Origin: Candidatus Eiseniibacteriota bacterium
Lineage (GTDB): Bacteria > Orphanbacterota > Orphanbacteria > Orphanbacterales > Orphanbacteraceae
Assembly: GCA_024276995.1 (NCBI GenBank)
Contig: JAJRWB010000077.1
Coordinates: forward strand, 1-59,280
DNA: 59,280 nucleotides
Reading direction: 5' to 3'
Below are positions 12,017 through 20,240 of the stretch, one piece after another (the stretch's first letter is position 1; the number at the start of each line of letters is the position of its first letter). Position numbers and translations under genes: made by a program. The notes under the pieces are model-generated. The model was not told where the DNA came from. It searched no databases and saw only the letters and a program-made list of their open reading frames with translations.

Positions 12017-13300
12017 ATGAACGACTCCGAAAACGCCATGAAGGTGCTCGTTGTCGATGACGACACGACGATGCGGACCATTCTGATCGATACGGTCAGC
12101 CGTCTCGGCTACCGGTGCGTCGGCGCGCGCGACGGCGTGGAGGCGTGGGATCTCTTCCGCGCCGATACCTATCCCCTGGTGATCACCGACTGGATGATGC
12201 CGGGAATGGACGGCCTCGACCTTTGCCGGCGGATCCGGGGGGCGAACCGCCCTCACTATGTCTATATCATCATTCTCACCGCCAACCATGATCGGGGCGA
12301 TTCGGTGACCGGTCTCGAGAGCGGTGCCGACGATTACGTGATCAAGCCGTACGATCCTTCGGAACTCGCCGCCCGGATCGGCGTGGGTCGTAGGATCACG
12401 CACCTCGAGGACGAACGGCGCCGGGACCAGTTGAAACTCCTCCAGGCGCAGAAGATGGCTTCCGTCGGGCGGCTCGCTGCGGGCGTGGCCCACGAGATCA
12501 ACAACCCGATCGGCTTCGTGGCGAGCAACCTTCGCACCCTCGGCGAGAACCACGGCGAGCTTCGGAATCTCGTCGGGGAATACCGGTCGGTGGTCTCGGC
12601 GGTTCGCGCGAGCGACGCCGCCCGGGGCGACCGTTCGCTCTCGGAGAAGATGAAGAGAATCGCCGATCTCGAATCGAATCTCGATGTCGACTTCCTGCTC
12701 GACGACATGTCGGAAATGATCGAAGAGTGCCGCTCGGGCGCCGCGAGAGTCGGGGAGATCGTCCACAACCTGACCGATTTCTCCCGACCCGCGGAAGGCT
12801 ACGACCAGGATGTCGATCTGAACGATTGCATCGCAGCGACGCTCAAGGTGATCGGCGGCGACCTCGCGCCCGGCGTGGTTATCCGGCACGTTCCCGGCGA
12901 GATCCGCAGCGTCACCGCATCTCCCGGCCACATCAACATCGCTCTGTTGAACATACTGACCAACGCGATCCAGGCGATCGGGCCGACAGGCGAAATCCGC
13001 ATCGAGACGATGCAGATCGGCGAGTGGGTCACCGTGGTCATCAGCGACGACGGGCCGGGCATGGCGTCCGACCTCGTATCGCGCATTTTCGACCCCTTCT
13101 TTACGACACGGCAGGTCGGGTCGGGTACCGGCCTGGGACTCAACGTGGCGTACCAGATCATCGAACAGCACGGGGGCATGGTGGACGTGCAGAGCGAGCC
13201 GGGCGAGGGCACGACATTCACCCTGCGCATACCGGCGCGGCGCGAATCGCATGTCGCGGAAGGGGCGCTGTCGCGGGAGGCGAATCATGACGGAAAGTGA
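12017..13300 (+). CDS. Response-regulator/histidine-kinase hybrid
   Basis: A 427-residue cytoplasmic signalling protein. An N-terminal receiver domain (about 8-125) has VVDDD, phospho-acceptor Asp58 in VITDWMMPGMDG, and Lys110 in IKPYDP. A coiled linker leads to an HWE/HisKA-type kinase with the phospho-accepting His159 in GVAHEINNPIGF. The HATPase domain has N-box NILTNAIQAI, DDGPGM, and GTGLGL. It has no membrane segment, so it takes input from another kinase or from the adjacent regulator. The downstream HD-GYP gene overlaps it by 14 bp, indicating a coupled pair. The start has GGGGAA upstream. REC-HK proteins of this type often feed c-di-GMP or surface-behaviour circuits. Confidence 0.9.
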   Translation: MNDSENAMKVLVVDDDTTMRTILIDTVSRLGYRCVGARDGVEAWDLFRADTYPLVITDWMMPGMDGLDLCRRIRGANRPHYVYIIILTANHDRGDSVTGLESGADDYVIKPYDPSELAARIGVGRRITHLEDERRRDQLKLLQAQKMASVGRLAAGVAHEINNPIGFVASNLRTLGENHGELRNLVGEYRSVVSAVRASDAARGDRSLSEKMKRIADLESNLDVDFLLDDMSEMIEECRSGAARVGEIVHNLTDFSRPAEGYDQDVDLNDCIAATLKVIGGDLAPGVVIRHVPGEIRSVTASPGHINIALLNILTNAIQAIGPTGEIRIETMQIGEWVTVVISDDGPGMASDLVSRIFDPFFTTRQVGSGTGLGLNVAYQIIEQHGGMVDVQSEPGEGTTFTLRIPARRESHVAEGALSREANHDGK

Positions 13301-14753
13301 CGGAATCCGCGGAAACGGCGAGGGCCACCCCGCCGGCGGAAACGAAACGGGCACGACATTGCTCGAGTCGGGCGGGGAACTGAAATACCACCACACGGTG
13401 CTCGTGGTCGACGACGAAGAGTTCATCACCCGCGCCATGAAGCGGCTCTTTCGCAAGGACGGATACACGGTGCTCACCGCCTGCTCCGGCGAGGAGGCGC
13501 TCGACCAACTCCGCGAGGGGGGCGATTCGATCTCCCTCGTCATCTCCGACCAGAGGATGCCGGGAATGAGCGGTTCGGAACTGCTCGAGAAAGTGCGCAC
13601 CCTCAGACCCGAAACGGCACGCTTCCTCCTGACGGGCTACTCCGACATGGACGCCATCGTCGATGCCGTCAACCGCGGCGGGATCCACCGGTACATGAGC
13701 AAGCCGTGGGACGACGACGAACTGCGCCGGTTGGCGCGCGAGTTCCTCCACCGCCTCGAACTGGCCCGCGAGAACCGGCGCCTCCACGAGCTGACGGACC
13801 GGCAGAACCGTGAACTCATCGAGCTGAACCGGTCCCTCGAAGCGAAGGTGGAAGAGAGAACCGAGGAGATACGGCGGAAGAACGAGGAACTCCATGGGTT
13901 GAATGTACGGCTTGAAAGCAGTTTCCTCGAGGCGGTCCGCCTCCTTTCGGCGTACGTGGAAACGCGAAACCCCCGGCTCGGCCGCCACATGAGAAAAGTG
14001 GCCCGCCTGGCGCGCGAGACGGCCGCCGATGTCGGAATCAGCGGCGCCGACCTCGACGACATCGAGATCGCCGGCATGTACCACGACATCGCCTTCATCG
14101 GCCTCCCCGAGAAATTATGGCTCGCCGAGCCGGACGAGGTGCGGGGTGTGGACTCGAAGTCGATCCGTGAACATCCGGTGATCGCATCGATGGCCCTCCA
14201 GTCGGTCGACCGGCTGCAGAAGGCGGCCGGCATCGTTCTGCACCATCACGAGCGGCTCGACGGCGGCGGTTTCCCCGAAGGCATCAAGGGGGGCGCCGTT
14301 CCTCCGGGCGCATCGATCGTCGGGGCGGCGGCCGACTACTGCAAGGTGATCGAAACAGGGCCGAGAAACCCGAATCGAATCATTACGATGGCGGGGCGCC
14401 TCCTCGGCACCGACGCCGTCGGCATCGCCGTCGGCGAACCGGAAGAGATGCTCCACCAGGTGGCGGAGCGCCTCCTCCTCCGGCGCGCCCACAAGTGGTA
14501 CGGCATCAAGGTGGTGGCGAAACTGCTCGAGCGGGTGCGGGCGCGCTCGTGTGAAGACGCCGCCGACGAGGGGAAGGAGCAGATGGTGATCGATCTCGAC
14601 CGGCTCGAACCGGGCATGACCCTCGCCCGCGACCTTCGTCTCTCCGACGGACGGCTTCTCCTGCTCGGCGGCACCGAGCTTTCCGAGGAACGGATCCGGT
14701 CGATTCAAAACCTGGGACGAAGCCAGCTGATCAAGGCGCACGTGTTCGTCTGA
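13287..14753 (+). CDS. Receiver-HD-GYP domain c-di-GMP phosphodiesterase-type regulator
   Basis: A 488-residue protein. A receiver domain (VVDDEEF, phospho-acceptor Asp in ISDQRMPGMSG, Lys in MSKPWDDDE) is followed by a long charged coiled coil and an HD-GYP domain. The metal-binding HD lies in MYHDIAFIGLPE, and HHHERLDGGGFPEGIKG is the GYP-type motif with Phe replacing Tyr. HD-GYP enzymes hydrolyse cyclic di-GMP. The C-terminal EPGMTLARDL segment resembles the tail of other HD-GYP regulators. The ATG at 13287 has GGGAGG seven bases upstream and overlaps the kinase gene, so the kinase is the probable phosphodonor. The upstream in-frame start at 13251 lies within the kinase coding end. Confidence 0.88.
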   Translation: MTESDGIRGNGEGHPAGGNETGTTLLESGGELKYHHTVLVVDDEEFITRAMKRLFRKDGYTVLTACSGEEALDQLREGGDSISLVISDQRMPGMSGSELLEKVRTLRPETARFLLTGYSDMDAIVDAVNRGGIHRYMSKPWDDDELRRLAREFLHRLELARENRRLHELTDRQNRELIELNRSLEAKVEERTEEIRRKNEELHGLNVRLESSFLEAVRLLSAYVETRNPRLGRHMRKVARLARETAADVGISGADLDDIEIAGMYHDIAFIGLPEKLWLAEPDEVRGVDSKSIREHPVIASMALQSVDRLQKAAGIVLHHHERLDGGGFPEGIKGGAVPPGASIVGAAADYCKVIETGPRNPNRIITMAGRLLGTDAVGIAVGEPEEMLHQVAERLLLRRAHKWYGIKVVAKLLERVRARSCEDAADEGKEQMVIDLDRLEPGMTLARDLRLSDGRLLLLGGTELSEERIRSIQNLGRSQLIKAHVFV

Positions 14754-14781
14754 CGCCCGGTCACAATCACGGGAAAGGAAG

Positions 14782-14813
14782 ACGGGCGCCTCCGCGATGG
14801 GGGCGCCCGTTTC
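14782..14813. terminator. Intrinsic terminator between convergent genes
   Basis: A 9-bp perfect stem, ACGGGCGCC (14782-14790) pairing with GGCGCCCGT (14802-14810), is followed by TTTC on plus and flanked by purines that give pyrimidines on minus. It lies between the HD-GYP and FKBP stops and could serve both. Confidence 0.7.
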
Positions 14814-14833
14814 GATGAACGGCCCGTCTTCCC

Positions 14834-15394
14834 TTACTTCACGATGTCGAGAAGCTGCACGTCGAACACGAGCGTCGCGTTCGGCGGGATCACGCCGCCC
14901 GCCCCCCGCGGGCCGTAGCCGAGTTCCGGCGGGATGAAGAGAAGGCGCTTTTCGCCCACCTTCATGTCGGTGAACGCCATGTCCCAACCCTTGATCACCC
15001 GCCCCACGCCGATCGGCGTCTGGAACGGCTGCCCGCGATCGACGCTCGAATCGAACTTCGTACCGTCGAGAAGGTAACCGGTGTAGTGGGCGCTGATCGT
15101 CTGCCCCTTCGTCGGAACGTCGCCCGTTCCCTCCTCGCGGACGATCCACTTCAGACCGTTTTCGCCCTCCACAAGGTTGTCGAGGTCGACGCCGAGCTGT
15201 TCGGCGATCTTCTCCCATCCCTGTTCACCCGTCATATTCTGCGTGCCGCCTTTCGTCGTCTCTTCCGGGGCGCTCTGAGGCTTCTTCGCCGCCGTGTCCC
15301 CCGCCTTGTCGTCGCTCTGTCCACCGCAGCCGGATAGAGACACCACCGACAGGCCGGCGATGAATGCGGTCGCTATCCGCAGTCTCGTTTTCAT
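14834..15394 (-). CDS. FKBP-type peptidyl-prolyl isomerase lipoprotein
   Basis: A 186-residue exported folding catalyst. The signal peptide ends at lipobox SLSGC (Cys23). A low-complexity, Lys/Glu-rich linker then leads to one FKBP domain (about 85-186). Typical motifs are HYTGYLLDGTKFDSS, VIKGWD, MKVGEKRLLFIPPELGYG and PNATLVFDVQLL. FKBP enzymes isomerise Xaa-Pro bonds, and this one should act at the periplasmic face of a membrane. An AAAGGAG site precedes the ATG. It is monocistronic with the terminator on its 3' side. Confidence 0.92.
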   Translation of the reverse strand: MKTRLRIATAFIAGLSVVSLSGCGGQSDDKAGDTAAKKPQSAPEETTKGGTQNMTGEQGWEKIAEQLGVDLDNLVEGENGLKWIVREEGTGDVPTKGQTISAHYTGYLLDGTKFDSSVDRGQPFQTPIGVGRVIKGWDMAFTDMKVGEKRLLFIPPELGYGPRGAGGVIPPNATLVFDVQLLDIVK

Positions 15395-15558
15395 GCTGGA
15401 AACGCTCCTTTCCCGTTGACCCTTCCGATTCAGGACGGTTCATCTTAACCCGCACGCCCCCCGATGGCCACCACCATCAGCCGAAGCCGCTCGCCCGGCG
15501 GGGGCGGTGTCCTGTATGATCCTTATTCGGGACGATCACGAGGAGTTGTCATCACGCG

Positions 15559-16647
15559 ATGAGCGTCACCATCCATCCGTTCGATCGGCGGCACGGCGTC
15601 GCGCTTTTCGTTGCGTTCGCCGCGCTGCTCCTGTCGCACGGCGATGCCATCGCCCTCGATCCGGGGGCGGCGCGGGTGTGGAATCACTCTTCGGCGGGCG
15701 ATCTCGAGGGGTGGGCAACGCCCACCGGATCGCTTTTCGTCCGAGACGGTATGTTGCGCCTCGACGTCGCCGCCCGGTCGTTGTCGCTCCTCGGCCCGGA
15801 ACACATCGCCGTGGACGCCGCGTCGCTCACGAGACTCGAAATCGACCTTTCCATCGATCCGCCCGACCGGAGGGTCGGTCTCTACTGGACCGACGACGCG
15901 AAGAGGGGATTCCGGCGGGAATGGAGCGTCCCCGTCGCGACCGGAAGATCGACGCTCGACCTCTCGCCGCTGCCCGGGTGGCGCGGGACGATCGACCGGT
16001 TGTTCATCGTTCCCGAGAAGGGAGTGCGGCGCGTGGAAGTGCGGTCGATCGCCCTCCTTCCGAAAAGAAGCGCCGCCGGCAAGCTTGGCGAGACGTGGAA
16101 CGACTTCTTCCGTATCGAAACGCGCGCCGGATACACGGTGAACACTTTCCACGGCGCCCACGTGGGGCCGGTGCCGTTCACCCTGATCCTCGGCGGCGGG
16201 GCGATCCTCCTTTTCATCGCCGGCCGTCTCGTCGGCAGGCGGCGCGAAGGGAGCGGCGCGAAGAGAGCACGCGCCCTCCTCGTGGGGGCGGCGCTCCTCT
16301 TCGCCGCGAGGGGTGCTCTCGACCAGGTGCGCGTCGCCGCGCAGGACGAGAAGTACTTCCGCGGAAGAACGACCGCCGAGAAGATCGCCATGCTCAACCC
16401 ACCCGGTTTCTTCCCCCTCCTGGAGGAAGGAAACCGGCTCATCCCGCCCGGGGAGGGTGTCGAGCTGAGGGCAAAAAAGCCCTTCCCATGGGAGAAGGGA
16501 GGATACTACCTCTACCCGCGCAAGGTGGAAGAGAAGGCGCGCTGGGTGATCTCGTACCGCACCGCCGCGCCCGCCGATTCCGTATCGATGGAACTCCTCT
16601 TCCGCCGCAAGGGAATCGGATCGATCTACGGGAGGGGCGCGCCGTGA
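15559..16647 (+). CDS. Membrane protein of unknown function, paired with a GT-C-like protein
   Basis: I do not recognise a family. The 362-residue protein has an N-terminal signal helix and a beta-rich extracytoplasmic domain of about 170 residues resembling a carbohydrate-binding jelly roll (RLEIDLSIDPPDRRVGLYW). Two membrane helices follow (LILGGGAILLFIAGRLV, ALLVGAALLFAA), then a second soluble domain of about 100 residues with a PPGFFPLLEEGNRLIPPG segment. Its TGA overlaps the next gene's GTG by four bases, so the two are translated as a pair. It is probably a helper or substrate-presenting partner for the GT-C protein. GAGGAG lies about 13 bases before the ATG, a slightly long spacing. 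Confidence 0.6.
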   Translation: MSVTIHPFDRRHGVALFVAFAALLLSHGDAIALDPGAARVWNHSSAGDLEGWATPTGSLFVRDGMLRLDVAARSLSLLGPEHIAVDAASLTRLEIDLSIDPPDRRVGLYWTDDAKRGFRREWSVPVATGRSTLDLSPLPGWRGTIDRLFIVPEKGVRRVEVRSIALLPKRSAAGKLGETWNDFFRIETRAGYTVNTFHGAHVGPVPFTLILGGGAILLFIAGRLVGRRREGSGAKRARALLVGAALLFAARGALDQVRVAAQDEKYFRGRTTAEKIAMLNPPGFFPLLEEGNRLIPPGEGVELRAKKPFPWEKGGYYLYPRKVEEKARWVISYRTAAPADSVSMELLFRRKGIGSIYGRGAP

Positions 16648-17993
16648 GAATGTGGGCGGAAGTCTTCGCGGCGGCGCTCCTGATCCTAGCGGCGGGCGAC
16701 GGACTCCTCGCGATCCTCGGGGCGCGACCGCGCGGCGCCGACCGGACGGCCGCCGTCGCTTCCTCCTTCGGGGCGGGCGTCGCCCTCATCGCCACGTGGT
16801 CTCTCCTTCTCGCCCTCGCCGGGGTGCGGGCATCGTTCCTCCTCCTCGCGTCGCCGGCGCTCCTCCTTGCCGCCGGGCGGATCCGCCGGCGGCGCGTCGA
16901 AACGGAAGGGGCGGATGCGCCCGGGACGAACGGCGAAACGGCAACACGCCGAGCCGGGACGCTTCTGTTCTGCGCGGCGGCGGCGGTCGTCCTCTTCCAG
17001 CTCCTCTACGTCTTCCATTTCGCCCTACTTCGTCCGGTCCACGGCTGGGACGCGTGGCGGATCTGGTCGTTCAAGGCAAAAGTGATTTTCCTTGAACACG
17101 GCTTCCCGGACGATTTCTTCACCGGCCACTGGGCGGGGTTCGCCGGCTACCCCCTCGGCATCCCCTTCGTCGAGTCGTTCCTCGCCCGCGCCGCGACGAC
17201 ATGGGATGACACGGCGATCAAGCTTCTCTTCCCCCTCTTCTACGCCGGCACACTTATCCTTTTCGCGCGGCTCCTCCACGAGACGGGCCGTGCCCGCGCC
17301 GTCCCCCTGGGGCTCCTCCTCCTCGCCCCGGCACCCCTCCTCGTTCACCACGGCGCGGTGGCGTACATGGACCTCCCCCTCGCCTTCTTCCTCCTCGGCG
17401 CGGTGACATGGCTCACGCGGTGGGAACGGAAGGGCGATCCGCCGGCGCTCTCCCTCGCCGCGCTTTTCGCCGGCTTCCTCCCGCAGATCAAGAACGAGGG
17501 GCTTCCGCTTTTTCTCCTTCTCACGGCGCTCTTCTTCCATCTCGCCCGCCGGCGGGGCGATGTCCGAAAGAACGCGATCCGCTGGTTCGCCCTGTCGCTC
17601 CCCTTCTGCCTGCCGTGGCTCTTGTTCAAGTACGGCGCCGCCGTGCCCGACTCGCCCTATCATCACTTCGCCTTCCCGGGCGCGGCGGGTGCGGCCGTTC
17701 GCGCGATCGAGTTCGCGCGCCTCACGGCGACGAGCCTCTTCCTCTCCGGATCGTGGGGAATCGCCTGGTACCCCCTTCTCCTCTTCCCTTTCTTCCGGAG
17801 AAGGAAACTCCCCGCGCCGCTTCTTCTCACCCTCGCCGGAGGCTTCCTCCTCTTCGCGTCGGCGTACGCCTTCACCGACAGCTACACGTTTCTCGAAAAC
17901 GGCACGGCGCTGGGACGGAACCTGCTCGTGCTCCTTCCCCTGGGAACGGCGTGCGGGATGTGTCTACTTTGGGACGATAAGCGGAGCGGGTGA
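16644..17993 (+). CDS. Polytopic GT-C-fold glycosyltransferase-like membrane protein
   Basis: A 449-residue integral membrane protein with about ten hydrophobic helices. The lumenal loop after the third helix reads RPVHGWDAWRIWSFKAK, resembling the acidic first loop of GT-C transferases (ArnT, PMT and dolichyl-phosphate-sugar-like families), in which an Asp is catalytic. A TTWDDTAIKLLFPL loop and an HHGAVAYMDLPLAFFLLG helix also fit. GTG 16644 overlaps the upstream stop (GTGA); an ATG lies two codons inside. GT-C enzymes move a sugar from a polyprenyl carrier to lipid, glycan or protein. The acceptor here is unknown. The tight pairing with the previous gene suggests one complex. Confidence 0.7.
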   Translation: MRMWAEVFAAALLILAAGDGLLAILGARPRGADRTAAVASSFGAGVALIATWSLLLALAGVRASFLLLASPALLLAAGRIRRRRVETEGADAPGTNGETATRRAGTLLFCAAAAVVLFQLLYVFHFALLRPVHGWDAWRIWSFKAKVIFLEHGFPDDFFTGHWAGFAGYPLGIPFVESFLARAATTWDDTAIKLLFPLFYAGTLILFARLLHETGRARAVPLGLLLLAPAPLLVHHGAVAYMDLPLAFFLLGAVTWLTRWERKGDPPALSLAALFAGFLPQIKNEGLPLFLLLTALFFHLARRRGDVRKNAIRWFALSLPFCLPWLLFKYGAAVPDSPYHHFAFPGAAGAAVRAIEFARLTATSLFLSGSWGIAWYPLLLFPFFRRRKLPAPLLLTLAGGFLLFASAYAFTDSYTFLENGTALGRNLLVLLPLGTACGMCLLWDDKRSG

Positions 17994-18029
17994 AGCGGCG
18001 GGCGGAGTGACCGGCCCGGACGGACACAT

Positions 18030-18932
18030 TCAAAGCTCGAATACCATACCTTCTTCGGCGAGGCAAAATCCTTCCGATTCCACACGGCGGCGCTCTTCAC
18101 TTTCTCGATCGAGCGCCTTGTTCGTATGGTTGATATGGATAAAGTAAACCTTTGAGCGATCGGCGGCGCCGAGCGACGCGAAGCGTTTCATCGAGTGCGT
18201 GATCGTCGGATGGGGAATCGCCGAACGGTCGCGACCGGGAAGCTCTGCGTCGTCATAAAATGTTCCGTCGAGAAAGGCGACGTCCACCCGGGCGATCATC
18301 TCCTCTACCCGGACGCCCTCCTCCTCCCACAGTTCCCAACTGTCGATGTCGGGAAGAAAGAGCGCCGTACGGTGCGGTCCTTCGATCCGGAACGCGGCGG
18401 TCTCCGAATACTCCTGCCTGTGGGGTACGGTGAACGGCGTGACGCGAAGCGACCGGTTCAGTTCGATCTCCTCCCCACCCTCCATGCCGCGCAGGTCGAT
18501 GTTGCCGCACCGCGCGAGCTGCTCCCACGGAGCGTTCGTCTCGAGGAACCGGCGGAGGCGCGGCAGCGCATATACGGGAACATCCTTCGCGTTCATCGAT
18601 TCTCTGCCGAGGAAGATCAGCCCCGCGTAGTGGCCGATATGGGCGTGGCTGAGAAATAGGCCGTCGATGCCGGGAAGCGGTTCGACCGGCATCGCCCGAT
18701 CGAGCGCGGCGAGCTGCCAGCGGAAATCGGGAGTCGCCTCGAAGAGCCAGCGCCCGCCGCCCGGTCGGTCGACCAGGGCGAGAGACGCGGCGTAGCGCGA
18801 GACCGACGGATCGGTCCACCGGTCGGCGCGCTTCTCACCCGCCTGCGGTACGCCGCCGTCCTGCGCCACGCCGAGAATGACGATGGCGGGCCCATTTCGC
18901 AGACCGCTCTTCCCGGTTTCCTTCGTCGCCAT
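18030..18932 (-). CDS. Metallo-beta-lactamase-fold hydrolase, PqqB-like
   Basis: A 300-residue cytoplasmic MBL-fold protein. It begins with ILGVAQDGGVPQ, close to the PqqB opening but without the CxCxxC cysteines that follow in true PqqB. The metal-binding motif is SHAHIGHYAGL. Further ligand candidates are VPHRQEY, the Asp in LFLPDID and the His in FIHINHTN. No other PQQ biosynthesis gene is nearby, so I would not assign a PQQ role. It starts nine bases after the nucleotidyltransferase stop with AAGGGGGG upstream and is therefore the third gene of the toxin-antitoxin-like operon. Confidence 0.8.
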   Translation of the reverse strand: MATKETGKSGLRNGPAIVILGVAQDGGVPQAGEKRADRWTDPSVSRYAASLALVDRPGGGRWLFEATPDFRWQLAALDRAMPVEPLPGIDGLFLSHAHIGHYAGLIFLGRESMNAKDVPVYALPRLRRFLETNAPWEQLARCGNIDLRGMEGGEEIELNRSLRVTPFTVPHRQEYSETAAFRIEGPHRTALFLPDIDSWELWEEEGVRVEEMIARVDVAFLDGTFYDDAELPGRDRSAIPHPTITHSMKRFASLGAADRSKVYFIHINHTNKALDRESEERRRVESEGFCLAEEGMVFEL

Positions 18933-18941
18933 CGACCCCCC

Positions 18942-19820
18942 TTACGGTTCGACCTTTCGCTCGAAGAACGATTCGAGCCGGGAACGTTCCTCGCCCGAAT
19001 CGAAAAGCGATCGGTTGTCTGCGAATCTCGGCAGGACACCCCCCTCCACCCCTCGGTGCGGGATCGCCTCCTCCCCGGGCGCAGGCGCGAAGAAGAGGCC
19101 GGTCTCCGGGCGGCGGTAGAGGCAACCGGCCTGATCGGCGGGCCGGGCGGCGATCCACTCCCGCCCCCCTTCGAGCGCACTCCGATACAGGGGGATCTCC
19201 CTGCCGGGATCGAATTCGAACGCCAGGTCGAGCCGATTGAACGCCTCCCGGCCGTGTCCGCCCCTCCGGGCGAGCTGCTCGATCAGCATGAGCGGATTCC
19301 ATCCCGGATCCTTGCCGCACGCCGCCCAGCAGAGGGCGCCGAGAGGAAGAACCTTCCTGTGAAGATAAAGAATATCGACCAGGTCGCGCGGTTCGTCCCG
19401 ACCCGCAAGGGCGAGCACCTTGTTCACCGACAGGTCGACCGGGTGTAGGACATATCCGACACCCTCCAGTTTCACCGTCGGGAGGAACCGCCACGCGGAA
19501 TCGTGCGCCCAGTCGATCCGGACCGATTCACCGCCCGCACGCGAGACAACGCCCCTGATGAATCCCACCTGAGAGAATTCGATGACGAGATCGAACCCAC
19601 CGGCCCGGAGGGTCTCCCTGTCTCTCGCGAACGCCTCGGCGACCGCCCGCTCCCTGTCGTGAAACAGGTCGATATCGACGCTTCGCCTGGGCGATGCGGA
19701 GGCGAGGTGGATTCCCGCCTCACCGGCAAGGTAGCTCTCCTCCGCCCGGTTGCCGGCGAGCGCCGTGAGAATCGCCGCCTGTAACGATGTCAGCGGCACA
19801 GCTTCATTGCCGCCATCCAT
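18942..19820 (-). CDS. AbiEii-type nucleotidyltransferase (toxin-like)
   Basis: A 292-residue protein of the AbiEii/AbiGii nucleotidyltransferase family. The core motif SPRRSVDIDLF supplies the paired aspartates that bind metal and nucleotide. The family's later motifs KVLALAGR and RDLVDILYL are also present. Characterised AbiEii/MenT-type toxins transfer nucleotides to tRNA ends and block translation. I chose ATG 19820 because GGAGGGATGGAAGG lies just before it and the frame upstream is antitoxin-coding in another frame. It overlaps the antitoxin-like gene by 31 bp, the usual coupling of such pairs. A housekeeping nucleotidyltransferase is the alternative. Confidence 0.78.
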   Translation of the reverse strand: MDGGNEAVPLTSLQAAILTALAGNRAEESYLAGEAGIHLASASPRRSVDIDLFHDRERAVAEAFARDRETLRAGGFDLVIEFSQVGFIRGVVSRAGGESVRIDWAHDSAWRFLPTVKLEGVGYVLHPVDLSVNKVLALAGRDEPRDLVDILYLHRKVLPLGALCWAACGKDPGWNPLMLIEQLARRGGHGREAFNRLDLAFEFDPGREIPLYRSALEGGREWIAARPADQAGCLYRRPETGLFFAPAPGEEAIPHRGVEGGVLPRFADNRSLFDSGEERSRLESFFERKVEP

Positions 19821-20068
19821 CCTTCCATCCCTCCATGCTTGCGGAGCTGCTGCGCCACCCACCCGATGTCGTCTTCCCCGATCACGAGGTCGGCCGGGCT
19901 GCTCCAGAAACAACGCACCCGAAACCGGCGAAAGGCGCGCCTCGCCTCCCGCACGGCGACCATGCGACGGGCGTCTTCGGCGGATAATTTTCTCCGGCTT
20001 CGCCTCCCCCCCTTGCTGCCGATGGTCGCCATATATCTTCGGACCTCGGGATGCAGGAATTCGCCCAT
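19790..20068 (-). CDS. Antitoxin-like small protein paired with the AbiEii-type gene
   Basis: A 92-residue basic protein. An N-terminal VRRYMATIGSKGGRRSRRKLS segment is rich in Arg/Lys and could contact DNA. It is followed by EARRAFRRFRVRCFWSSPADL and DDIGWVAQQLRKHGG. The pattern CFWS...DLxI..DDIxWVxxQLRxHG recurs, to my knowledge, in small proteins encoded directly upstream of AbiEii-like nucleotidyltransferases, so an antitoxin and autorepressor role is inferred. There is no ribosome binding site before the ATG. Instead a near-consensus promoter ends six bases upstream, suggesting a leaderless mRNA. Confidence 0.72.
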   Translation of the reverse strand: MGEFLHPEVRRYMATIGSKGGRRSRRKLSAEDARRMVAVREARRAFRRFRVRCFWSSPADLVIGEDDIGWVAQQLRKHGGMEGWMAAMKLCR

Positions 20069-20074
20069 GACATC

Positions 20075-20103
20075 ATTATAAGCAGCTTATGTTCTATCTG
20101 CAA
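20075..20103 (-). promoter_or_regulatory. Near-consensus sigma70 promoter with palindromic operator, leaderless start
   Basis: On minus, TTGCAG (20103-20098), a 17-bp spacer and a perfect TATAAT (20080-20075) are followed by six bases and then the antitoxin ATG at 20068. A start seven bases after the -10 would be the A of that ATG. The palindrome ATAAGC-A-GCTTAT (20078-20090 on plus) overlaps the -10 and spacer and is the natural candidate operator for antitoxin autoregulation. Confidence 0.75.
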
Positions 20104-20240
20104 CTCTTTTTGTGAAATAGCGCCCCGAAGCCTCCTCCGCACCCGGCCGGGCGCCTCGCCCCCGTTCGGTGCCCGTGCGACAGGCGTCTTCGGCGGACAG
20201 CTCTCTCCCGCTCCGGTATACTCACCCGGCGGGAGGTTTC

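Noticed and set aside
18030-18932. Calling the MBL hydrolase pqqB
   Set aside because: The N-terminal cysteine motif is missing and no pqqA/C/D/E genes are near.
20169-20240. Upstream in-frame extension of SpmA-SpmB
   Set aside because: It runs through a probable promoter and lacks family similarity. The ATG at 20241 has its own GGGAGG.
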